From contig NZ_JAKVME010000001.1 of the NCBI RefSeq assembly GCF_022483985.1, positions 2,232,001-2,296,000 of the forward strand: 64,000 nt of DNA. The letters run 5' to 3'. Below the pieces are notes generated by a model. The model was not told the origin of the DNA, did not search any database, and saw only the letters and a list, made by a program, of their open reading frames with translations. The stretch comes from Acetobacter sp. Lineage in GTDB: Bacteria; Pseudomonadota; Alphaproteobacteria; Acetobacterales; Acetobacteraceae. Of the stretch, positions 57,134 through 64,000 are shown piece after piece (the stretch's first letter is position 1; the number at the start of each line of letters is the position of its first letter). Made by a program: the position numbers and the translations under genes.

Positions 57134-58534
57134 ATGAAATACGTCTCTACCCGTGGCAACGCCCCGGTCCGCTCCTTCTCCGATATCCTGCTTGCCGGTC
57201 TCGCCGAGGATGGCGGGCTTTACATGCCGGAATCATGGCCGCAGTTCTCCGCCGATGAATGGCGCGCCATGCGGGCGCTCCCCTATCCGGAACTGGCCGC
57301 AAAAATCATTGCGCCCTTCACCGCCGGGTCGATCGACCACGATACGCTGCTGGGCTTCTGCAGGGACGCCTATTCGCAGTTCGATCATGCCGCCATCGTG
57401 CCGCTGACCCAGATTGAGGACGGCCTGTATGTGCAGGAACTGTTCCACGGTCCGACGCTGGCCTTCAAGGACATGGCGCTTCAGCTTCTCGGACGCCTGT
57501 TCGATCACGTCCTGACCGAGCGCGACGAACGCGTCACCATTGTCGGCGCGACCTCCGGCGATACAGGCTCCGCGGCTATCGAAGCCTGCCGTGGCCGTGA
57601 CCGCCTGACGGTTGTGATCCTGCATCCGGAAGGTCGCACCTCCGACGTGCAGCGCCGCCAGATGACGACGGTGCTGGACAGCAACATCACCAATCTCGCC
57701 CTCAAGGGCACGTTCGATGACTGTCAGGACATGGTGAAGGCGATGTTCGCCGATGCGCCGTTCCGGCAGGACATGAAGCTGTCTGCGGTCAACTCGATCA
57801 ACTGGGCGCGTATCGCCGCGCAGATTCCCTACTATGTCTATTCCGCGCTGGCGCTTGGCGCGCCGGATCGGGAGATCTCGTTCGCCGTTCCCACAGGCAA
57901 TTTCGGCAACGTGCTGGCGGCGTGGGTTGCAAAGCAGATGGGGCTGCCCATCAAGCATCTCTGTGTCGGCTCGAACCGCAACGACATCCTGACCCGCTTC
58001 CTCGACAGCAATGACATGTCGGCGCGTCAGGTCGTGCCCAGCCTGTCGCCGTCGATGGACATTCAGGTGTCATCGAATTTCGAACGCCTGCTGTTCGAAT
58101 TCCTTGGTCGTGACGCCGAAGCCTGCGCCACACTGATGACCGGCTTCCGCTCAACCGGAAAGATGGATGTGCCGGAGAAGGTGTGGGAGTCGATTCACAC
58201 GCTTTTCTCGGGTCTGGCCCTTGATGATGAACAGACGGAAGCCCAAATCCGTTCCGTGCATCAGAACAGCCAGTATCTTGCAGACCCCCACACCGTCATC
58301 GGCATCACGGCCGGACGGAAATTCCGTGAACCCGGTGTGCCGATGGTGGCCATGGCGACCGCGCATCCGGCCAAGTTCCCGGATGCGATGCGGGCTGCCA
58401 CAGGCATCACACCGGCGCTGCCTCCGGCGCTTGCCGACCTGTTCGACCGTGAGGAGCGTTTCCGCGTCGTGGACAACGCGCTCGGAACCGTTGAAGACGC
58501 CGTAAGGTCAGCCGTTCTCTCCAACAGAAGCTGA
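57134..58534 (+). CDS. thrC: Threonine synthase
   Basis: ThrC converts O-phosphohomoserine to threonine with pyridoxal phosphate. The product is 466 residues, the longer type. YVSTRGNAPVRSFSDILLAG opens it; the PLP Lys lies in HGPTLAFKDMALQLLGRLFD near residue 110; GATSGDTGSAAIEACRGRD binds the phosphate of PLP; NSINWARIAAQIPYYVYSAL and VPTGNFGNVLAAWVAKQMGL follow. It uses homoserine made from the aspartate semialdehyde produced by asd elsewhere in the window. A hairpin separates it from the peptidase gene. Confidence 0.96.
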   Translation: MKYVSTRGNAPVRSFSDILLAGLAEDGGLYMPESWPQFSADEWRAMRALPYPELAAKIIAPFTAGSIDHDTLLGFCRDAYSQFDHAAIVPLTQIEDGLYVQELFHGPTLAFKDMALQLLGRLFDHVLTERDERVTIVGATSGDTGSAAIEACRGRDRLTVVILHPEGRTSDVQRRQMTTVLDSNITNLALKGTFDDCQDMVKAMFADAPFRQDMKLSAVNSINWARIAAQIPYYVYSALALGAPDREISFAVPTGNFGNVLAAWVAKQMGLPIKHLCVGSNRNDILTRFLDSNDMSARQVVPSLSPSMDIQVSSNFERLLFEFLGRDAEACATLMTGFRSTGKMDVPEKVWESIHTLFSGLALDDEQTEAQIRSVHQNSQYLADPHTVIGITAGRKFREPGVPMVAMATAHPAKFPDAMRAATGITPALPPALADLFDREERFRVVDNALGTVEDAVRSAVLSNRS

Positions 58535-58545
58535 TTCTCATCTCA

Positions 58546-58569
58546 GGAGTGGCGATTTTCCGCCACTCC
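58546..58569. terminator. Intercistronic hairpin between thrC and the M16 peptidase gene
   Basis: GGAGTGGCG at 58546-58554 pairs exactly with CGCCACTCC at 58561-58569 around ATTTTC. It has no T tract behind it, so it may attenuate or protect mRNA rather than end all transcripts. Confidence 0.5.
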
Positions 58570-58584
58570 CCTTTCAGGACGCTC

Positions 58585-59850
58585 ATGACCGACCCCATTC
58601 AGCAGACACGCCTTCCCTCCGGCCTGACGGTCGTCACAGAACGCATGGACCGCGTCGAAACCGTGTCATTCGGCGCTTATGTCGCCACCGGCACGCGCAA
58701 TGAGCGCCCCGAAGAGAACGGTGTTTCCCACTTTCTCGAACATATGGCGTTCAAGGGGACGACGACCCGCTCGGCGGCCCGGATTGCCGAAGAGATCGAG
58801 AATGTCGGCGGCCACATCAACGCCTACACGGCCCGCGAGCAGACGGCCTATTACGTCAAGCTGCTCAAGGAAGACCTGCCGCTGGGTGTGGACATCATCG
58901 GCGATATCCTGACGCATTCGACCTTCCTGCCCGAGGAAGTCGAGCGTGAGCGTGGCGTGATTCTTCAGGAAATCGGTCAGGCCAACGACACGCCAGATGA
59001 CATCATCTTCGATCATTTTCAGGAAACGGCGTTCAGCGGCCAACCGATGGGCATGCCGACGCTTGGTCCGGAAGGGCTGATCCGCGAGATGAGCCGCGAG
59101 ACTCTGATGTCCTACATGCGGACGCATTACACGACGCAGAACATCGTCGTCGCGGCGGCGGGTAATCTGCATCATGACGATGTGGTCGAGCGGGTCAGCC
59201 GTCACTTCGCCGACCTGCCGACGGGCGCTGTGCCGGATCGCATGCCCGGTCGCTATACAGGCGGTGAGTTCCGTCTGGGCAAGGATCTGGATCAGGCGCA
59301 CATCCTGCTGGGCTTCCCGAGCGTCCGCTATGGTGATCCGGACTATCACGCCGCCCTGCTGCTCTCGACCCTGCTGGGCGGCGGCATGTCGTCACGTCTG
59401 TTTCAGGAAATCCGTGAAAAGCGCGGGCTGGTCTATTCGGTCTACTCCTTCACCACGCCGTTCCTTGATGGCGGTCTGTTCGGCATCTACGCCGGGACCG
59501 GCGGTGAAGAAGCGCGTGAACTGATTCCGGTCACGCTGGCCGAACTCCAGAAGGTGCAGCATTCGGTCGGCATGGACGAGCTCTCCCGCGCCCGGGCGCA
59601 GCTCAAATCCTCGCTGCTCATGTCGCTGGAAAGCACCGGCAGCCGTTGCGAGCAGATCGCCCGTCAGCTTCAGATTTTCGGTCGTCTGATTCCGATTGCC
59701 GAAACGGTCGCCAAAATCGACAGCGTGACACCGGCGGATATCTGCCGGGTGGCTGGGAAGATTTTCAGCAGTGCGCCGACACTGGCGTCCATCGGACCGA
59801 TTGATGGCGTGATGACGCTCGACACCCTGCAAGGACGGCTGGCAGCATGA
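58585..59850 (+). CDS. M16-family zinc metallopeptidase (processing peptidase-like)
   Basis: This 421-residue enzyme belongs to the pitrilysin/mitochondrial processing peptidase beta group. The zinc motif H-x-x-E-H is in VSHFLEHMAFKGTTTRSAAR near residue 50, with the third ligand expected in the Glu-rich segment about 75 residues later (LPEEVERERGVILQEIGQAN). The C-terminal Gly-rich region LLGGGMSSRLFQEIREKRGL and VYSVYSF is conserved. It may degrade signal or short peptides. ATG at 58585 has AGGACG upstream. The next gene overlaps its stop codon. Confidence 0.92.
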   Translation: MTDPIQQTRLPSGLTVVTERMDRVETVSFGAYVATGTRNERPEENGVSHFLEHMAFKGTTTRSAARIAEEIENVGGHINAYTAREQTAYYVKLLKEDLPLGVDIIGDILTHSTFLPEEVERERGVILQEIGQANDTPDDIIFDHFQETAFSGQPMGMPTLGPEGLIREMSRETLMSYMRTHYTTQNIVVAAAGNLHHDDVVERVSRHFADLPTGAVPDRMPGRYTGGEFRLGKDLDQAHILLGFPSVRYGDPDYHAALLLSTLLGGGMSSRLFQEIREKRGLVYSVYSFTTPFLDGGLFGIYAGTGGEEARELIPVTLAELQKVQHSVGMDELSRARAQLKSSLLMSLESTGSRCEQIARQLQIFGRLIPIAETVAKIDSVTPADICRVAGKIFSSAPTLASIGPIDGVMTLDTLQGRLAA

Positions 59851-61205
59851 CCGCTTCATCACCCGGTCTGCTCCCCCTCGACCTCGCCTGCGAGCTGGCC
59901 GGTCTTGCCCGGAAGAAAGGCGCGGACACGGCGGATGCGATCTGTGTTGGCAGCACGTCGCTCGGTGTCAGCGTCAGAAATGGCGTAACGGACGAACTGG
60001 AGCGTTCGGAGACGACCGACCTCGGCCTGCGGGTTTTTGTCGGCAGGCGTTCGGCCATTGTCTCGACCTCCACTCTGGACAGGAGCGGTTTCGACACGCT
60101 GGTCGATCAGGCGCTGGCAATGGCGCATGTCCTGCCGGAAGATGGATATGCCGGGCTGCCGGAAGGTATTCCGCTGATCGGTCGCCTGACCGAAAACAGT
60201 CTCGACCTCGTGGATGCCAGCGAGCCCACGGCTGAAGAGCTTCTGGCCCGCGCGCGCGCCAGCGAAGAAGCCGCCCATGCCATTGCAGGCGTGACGAATT
60301 CAGCCGGAGCCAGCGCCACGTGGGGCCGCAGTCTTGTCGCGCTGGCTAGCTCGGCGGGTGTTGCGGGCTATTACGAACGCACCCGGAATTCCGTCTCCAT
60401 GAGCGCTCTGGCCGGTCAGGGAACGGGGATGCAGCGGGACTGGGATTTTCATTCCACGGTCTATCTGTCCGATCTGGAAGACCCCGCGCTGATCGGCGCG
60501 AATGCCGGTCACAACGCGGTGGCGCGTCTCAATCCGACCCAGCCCCGCACGGGCACTCTGCCGGTGGTCTACGCTCCGCGCGTGTCCAACGGGCTGCTCG
60601 GCCATCTGACAGGGGCGATCAACGGCGGAGCTGTAGCGCGCGGGACCTCGTTCCTGAAAGAGAAGATGGGGCAGAGGATTTTCGCACCCGGCGTCCGGGT
60701 GGTGGATGATCCGCACAGAAAGCGTGGTCTGCGTTCCAAGCCCTTCGACGGCGAAGGCGTGGCGTGTGCGCCTCTGGAGCTCATTGCGGACGGTGTGTTG
60801 CAGCACTGGCTGCTCGATTGTCGGAGCGCGCGCCAGCTTGGCCTGACCACCAACGGACGGGCGAGCCGGGGCACATCGTCCCCTCCCTCTCCCGGTGTTT
60901 CCAACCTGTATTTCGCACCGGGAACGGTGTCGCCGGCTGAGTTGATGGCCGACATTGCCGAGGGTGTTTATGTCACCGAGATGATGGGTTCATCGATCAA
61001 CGGTCTGACCGGTGATTACAGCCGTGGCGCCTCCGGTTTCATGATCCGCAATGGTCAACTGGCTGAGCCGATTGCGGAATTCACAGTTGCCGGCAATCTT
61101 CTGGACATGTTTGGGCGTCTACAACTGGCGGACGATCTGTCATTCCGTTTCGGCTCTGACGCGCCGACGATCCGCATTGACGGCATGAGCGTGGCCGGGA
61201 ACTGA
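59847..61205 (+). CDS. pmbA: TldD/PmbA family peptidase subunit
   Basis: PmbA forms a zinc protease complex with TldD that cleaves short unstructured peptides and matures some modified peptides and antitoxins. The product is 452 residues, with an N-terminal alpha/beta domain ending near residue 190 (VSMSALAGQGTGMQRDWDFH) and a C-terminal domain containing LLGHLTGAINGGAVARGTSF, VVDDPHRKRGLRSKPFDGEG and YVTEMMGSSINGLTGDYSRG. Its ATG overlaps the peptidase stop as ATGA, so the two are translationally coupled. tldD is not in the window. Confidence 0.93.
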   Translation: MTASSPGLLPLDLACELAGLARKKGADTADAICVGSTSLGVSVRNGVTDELERSETTDLGLRVFVGRRSAIVSTSTLDRSGFDTLVDQALAMAHVLPEDGYAGLPEGIPLIGRLTENSLDLVDASEPTAEELLARARASEEAAHAIAGVTNSAGASATWGRSLVALASSAGVAGYYERTRNSVSMSALAGQGTGMQRDWDFHSTVYLSDLEDPALIGANAGHNAVARLNPTQPRTGTLPVVYAPRVSNGLLGHLTGAINGGAVARGTSFLKEKMGQRIFAPGVRVVDDPHRKRGLRSKPFDGEGVACAPLELIADGVLQHWLLDCRSARQLGLTTNGRASRGTSSPPSPGVSNLYFAPGTVSPAELMADIAEGVYVTEMMGSSINGLTGDYSRGASGFMIRNGQLAEPIAEFTVAGNLLDMFGRLQLADDLSFRFGSDAPTIRIDGMSVAGN

Positions 61206-61213
61206 GACAGATT

Positions 61214-61317
61214 TTAGAGCCTTCTGCGATGAGGCATCTCATCGCAGAAGGCTCTAACTCATTGTTTATCGAGCATCTTCACGTGATTGGGTGAGTCCAC
61301 CCAATCACGATCTGCTC
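61214..61317. repeat. Double-hairpin intergenic repeat element
   Basis: Two strong palindromes stand side by side. The first, 61214-61257, is a 20-bp perfect stem (TTAGAGCCTTCTGCGATGAG and its complement) around GCAT. The second, 61282-61309, is a 12-bp perfect stem (CGTGATTGGGTG) around AGTC, nested inside GAGCA (61271-61275) and TGCTC (61313-61317). There is no T run, so it is not a plain terminator. TTAGAGC-ended, doubly palindromic elements are known as dispersed repeats in alphaproteobacteria. Confidence 0.75.
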
Positions 61318-61398
61318 TAATCGTTTGAACGAGGTGCGACGGGCAGTTTACCCAGCAGCACCTCTATCCTGATCGACCGGAGACTGACCCTGACTCTC

Positions 61399-62337
61399 AT
61401 GAAGACTCGCCCCGTTCTGACGACAGCGGTGGTTCTTGCGCTTTCTCTTGCGTCGTTCGCAGGCATTGCGGATGCACGACCGGGCAATGGCGGTTCAATG
61501 GGTAGCCGTGGCAGCCGGACATGGTCCGCACCGGCCCCCACCCGGACCTCGCCCTATGGTGCGGCGCCGATGGAGCGTTCCATTGCGCCCCAGCAGGCTC
61601 CTTCCTATGGAAACAACACTTACGGTGCGCCAGCCTACAATAACGGCGGCATGATGCGGCCACCTTCTCGGCATCCGTTTCTGACGGGCTTCGCCGGTGG
61701 CCTGCTCGGGGCGGGGCTGTTTGGTCTGATGTCGGGCCATGGCCTGATGGGTGGGGCTCATGGATTTTTCGGGTTTATCGGCCTGCTGATCCAGATCATG
61801 CTGGGCGTCTTCCTCGTACGCTGGCTGTTCGGTCTCTTCATGCGCAGGCAGAATGGCGGCGCGTCCGCTGGCAATGGCGGATTTACGCCCGCAGGTAACG
61901 CTGGACGTCCCTCTCCGGGCACTCAGCGCACCATCCAGATCGGTCCGCAGGATTATCAGGCGTTTCAGCAGCTTCTGCTGAACGTACAGGCAGCATGGAC
62001 GCAACAGAACATCCCCGCCCTGCAAGGGATGGCGACACCGGAAATGGTCAGCTATTTCAATCAGGAACTGGCCGGTCTGGCGAGCCGTGGTGAGCGGAAT
62101 GTCGTGTCGGATGTCCGTTTTCTTCAGGGTGATCTGTCCGAAGCCTGGTCGGAAAACGGCTATGATTACGCCACGGTTGCCCTGCGCTACAGTCTGATCG
62201 ACATGACGACCGACATGATGGGACGTGTTGTCAGCGGCAGTTCCGCCGATCCTGTGACGGTGACGGAACTGTGGACCTTCGTACGTCCGGCATCAGGCGG
62301 GGGCTGGCTGCTCTCGGCCATCCAGCAGGCGCGTTGA
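61399..62337 (+). CDS. Tim44-like domain protein
   Basis: The product is 312 residues. A signal-like or membrane N-terminus (TTAVVLALSLASFAGIADA) precedes a Gly/Ser/Asn/Pro-rich linker, then a Gly-rich double membrane segment (FAGGLLGAGLFGLMSGHGLM and FIGLLIQIMLGVFLVRWLFG). The C-terminal Tim44-like domain runs from about residue 180: DYQAFQQLLLNVQAAWTQQN, GMATPEMVSYFNQELAGLAS, DVRFLQGDLSEAWSENGYDY, VTELWTFVRPASGGGWLLSA. Bacterial Tim44-like proteins such as TimA are membrane proteins of unclear role, perhaps in membrane protein handling. Confidence 0.87.
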   Translation: MKTRPVLTTAVVLALSLASFAGIADARPGNGGSMGSRGSRTWSAPAPTRTSPYGAAPMERSIAPQQAPSYGNNTYGAPAYNNGGMMRPPSRHPFLTGFAGGLLGAGLFGLMSGHGLMGGAHGFFGFIGLLIQIMLGVFLVRWLFGLFMRRQNGGASAGNGGFTPAGNAGRPSPGTQRTIQIGPQDYQAFQQLLLNVQAAWTQQNIPALQGMATPEMVSYFNQELAGLASRGERNVVSDVRFLQGDLSEAWSENGYDYATVALRYSLIDMTTDMMGRVVSGSSADPVTVTELWTFVRPASGGGWLLSAIQQAR

Positions 62338-62682
62338 AACGATCTGACTTCAGGGAGTTTTCCCGCAACAGGCTTTGCCCGGGCAAAGCGCAGCAAAACA
62401 GCAAGGCCGGTCTATGCGGTCGGCTTAACTGACTGGCCTTTGCGGAGGTCGATGCGGGCTCCGCCCTCCTCCGGCAGGGACCGCAGGCCCCTGCACCCCG
62501 ATTTATTGATAATCAAACAGTTTCCAAAGGCGCGCCTTTGGCGGGGTTCGGGGCAGCGCCCCGTCAATCTCCTCGACAGGAAGGGCAGGCAGAAAGGCTG
62601 ATGGTATACCCTTTTGATCCCATCCTGCTGAACGTCCTGTCCATCGAGCAACCTCTGCACGGGATCAGCACCGGTCACGACC
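62338..62682. other. 345-base intergenic region with repeats
   Basis: This convergent gap holds copy 2 of the dispersed repeat (62533-62578) and an AAAGGCGCGCCTTT palindrome at 62525-62538. No gene is supported in it. Confidence 0.6.
62533..62578. repeat. Dispersed intergenic repeat, copy 2
   Basis: CTTTGGCGGGGTTCGGGGCA with GCGCCCCGTCAATCTCCTCG matches the block at 33771-33817 closely, including the GGGGC/GCCCC hairpin and the AATCTCC-CGACA end. Confidence 0.65.
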
Positions 62683-63756
62683 TCATGCCTTGACAGAACT
62701 GTCCTTGCTGAAGAGGCGGACTTTTCGTCCCATGAGAATGAAAGGTTTCTCGACATATTCGTATGTCAGGCATGACACGAGAAGCGTCATCAGGATGGAG
62801 AAGTGTACGATCCAGTTGCCTGCGTCATAGGACAGGTCGACATGGAACAGGTACACCAGAAACATGCTGACCGGGAAATGCACCAGGTAAATACTGTAGG
62901 ACAGTTTTCCCAGCATGAAGAAAACCGGGTTGCCCATGACCCTGTCAACAAAAGCGGCTTTATCCATCAACGCGATGGCGACGGCGGCGAACAACACCGA
63001 AACCAGATAGATCGGTACCGGATGAAATGGTGGCGGCAGGCAGATGGTTGATACGGCAATCGTGAAAACGCCGAAAACACAGAGAGCTTCCGCGACATTT
63101 TCTCTGATTTGCAGACGCTTTACGACATCCATGATGGAAACCATGATGCCCATGCTCAGTAAAAGCCGCAGCATTCCTGCACTCACACCATGAAATACCG
63201 GGTCATTATTGCCTGCGACACGGAATCCATGACGCTCTGCGACAAAAAGGAAAAACACGAAGACCGCGTAGAACAATGGACGACAGAAAACCGCCAGAAG
63301 CACGACCAGAGACCCCAGATAAAACTCCAGAGAAATGGACCATGACGGCAGATTGATTGAAAAGGACTCAGATGTGACGAGCGACTGGGTCATCAGATAG
63401 TTGCTGATCAGGTCACGTTTTACATTATTACTGAAATAGGATGGGATGCCATGCACCATTCCGTAGAAAACTCCCACCACAACAGACAGCATGACGCAAT
63501 GGAGTGGGTAAAGCCGGAGAAAACGGGACCAGTAAAAATTGACAGCCTCCCGAATACTCACGCGGGGAAATCTGTCATCGTACGATTTTATCAGAACATA
63601 GGCAGAGAGGGCGAAGAATACATCGACGGCGAAAGGCGCATTCGTGATCATTGAACGCCCGGATTGCCAGCCTATCATGATACCGAATGTATGCTGATAG
63701 GCGACAGCAAGAGCCAGCAGCCCCCGAATTCCTTCGAGACCTCGTATTCTCTTCAC
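62683..63756 (-). CDS. Acyltransferase family 3 membrane protein, second copy
   Basis: This 357-residue membrane protein begins at GTG 63756, which has GAGGGG upstream; the open frame goes on to 63918 through low-complexity sequence, with an alternative ATG at 63834. It has the acyltransferase-3 pattern: RIRGLEGIRGLLALAVAYQH with the catalytic-type His, DVFFALSAYVLIKS, FYWSRFLRLYPLHCVML, LPSWSISLEFYLGSLVVLLA, and LGKLSYSIYLVHFPVSMFLV. It probably acylates a surface sugar. It is distinct from the copy at 28.4 kb in length and sequence. Confidence 0.88.
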   Translation of the reverse strand: MKRIRGLEGIRGLLALAVAYQHTFGIMIGWQSGRSMITNAPFAVDVFFALSAYVLIKSYDDRFPRVSIREAVNFYWSRFLRLYPLHCVMLSVVVGVFYGMVHGIPSYFSNNVKRDLISNYLMTQSLVTSESFSINLPSWSISLEFYLGSLVVLLAVFCRPLFYAVFVFFLFVAERHGFRVAGNNDPVFHGVSAGMLRLLLSMGIMVSIMDVVKRLQIRENVAEALCVFGVFTIAVSTICLPPPFHPVPIYLVSVLFAAVAIALMDKAAFVDRVMGNPVFFMLGKLSYSIYLVHFPVSMFLVYLFHVDLSYDAGNWIVHFSILMTLLVSCLTYEYVEKPFILMGRKVRLFSKDSSVKA

Positions 63757-64000
63757 ATTCCGCCCCTCGTTGCCTTCGTTGATCGATCTTTTTCCTTTCT
63801 CATCACCTTCAAAAGGAAAGTTGGGTGCTTTCATGCGTGATGGCTGTAATGATGGCAATAGTATCCCGCACGCCGGGGCAGATCCGCTGCGGGCAACCGA
63901 TCGGGGAGCGCTGGGCATGCTCCCGTCGGCGAGAAAGGAGACACGGCAGACTTCCTGCCAATAGCTCGATCACATTGTCATTCGGGGATACAGACCGACC
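63757..64000. other. Right-edge region, no gene supported
   Basis: The stretch upstream of the second acyltransferase gene is its likely promoter region. No other frame is convincing up to the edge of the window. Confidence 0.4.

Overview
The window is chromosomal DNA from an alphaproteobacterium, most likely an acetic acid bacterium (Acetobacteraceae). The evidence is a GcrA-type cell-cycle regulator, an F1-only ATP synthase operon in the order atpHAGDC, an sdhCDAB operon, a bactofilin, a Tim44-like protein, an HWE-family histidine kinase and high-GC coding DNA. The complete succinate dehydrogenase operon argues against Gluconobacter, which is known to lack it. No rRNA, CRISPR array, phage or intact insertion sequence was seen. 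Three tRNA genes are present: Gly-UCC, Trp-CCA and Pro-CGG.

Layout. 0-8.6 kb is an envelope and sugar block: a cation/proton antiporter cut by the left edge, gmhA, a two-domain GT2 glycosyltransferase, two tandem paralogous GT4 glycosyltransferases and an adenosine kinase-like PfkB kinase. 8.9-19.4 kb is core: bactofilin, gcrA, rnd, queF, the atpHAGDC operon and a DHA2-type MFS exporter. 19.5-27 kb holds tRNA-Gly, tRNA-Trp, secE-nusG, a DUF2501 protein, asd and sdhCDAB. 27-42 kb is mixed: a lone Rieske oxygenase, an acyltransferase, a PhnA/YjdM protein, a THUMP methyltransferase, an HWE kinase, a Cys-phosphatase, an ABC-F ATPase, UDP-galactopyranose mutase (glf), an AI-2E-type permease, a NUDIX hydrolase, an MFS transporter, a LOG protein and tRNA-Pro. 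42.2-44.8 kb is gene-poor and looks accessory, with three unrelated small predicted lipoproteins. 44.8-47.7 kb has an M24 aminopeptidase P and an NAD-type isocitrate dehydrogenase.

47.9-53.6 kb is the most coherent non-core unit: a divergent GntR/FCD regulator, a TonB-dependent receptor, a DAACS symporter and a COG2055 Ldh-family dehydrogenase. Palindromic candidate operators lie in the divergent promoter region and a terminator closes the operon. It reads as a regulated path from the outer membrane to cytoplasmic oxidation for one, still unknown, carboxylate.

53.6-55.8 kb pairs a degenerate, probably non-catalytic EAL-like protein with a truncated Hsp70-like ATPase, which is the best candidate for an undescribed functional partnership. 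55.9-64 kb has an exported MRJP/yellow-family protein, thrC, an M16 peptidase, pmbA, a large double-hairpin intergenic repeat, a Tim44-like protein and a second acyltransferase. Many genes appear to start at GTG or TTG, and starts were chosen by ribosome-binding sites and family length. All function calls rest on reading motifs by eye; no database search was run.
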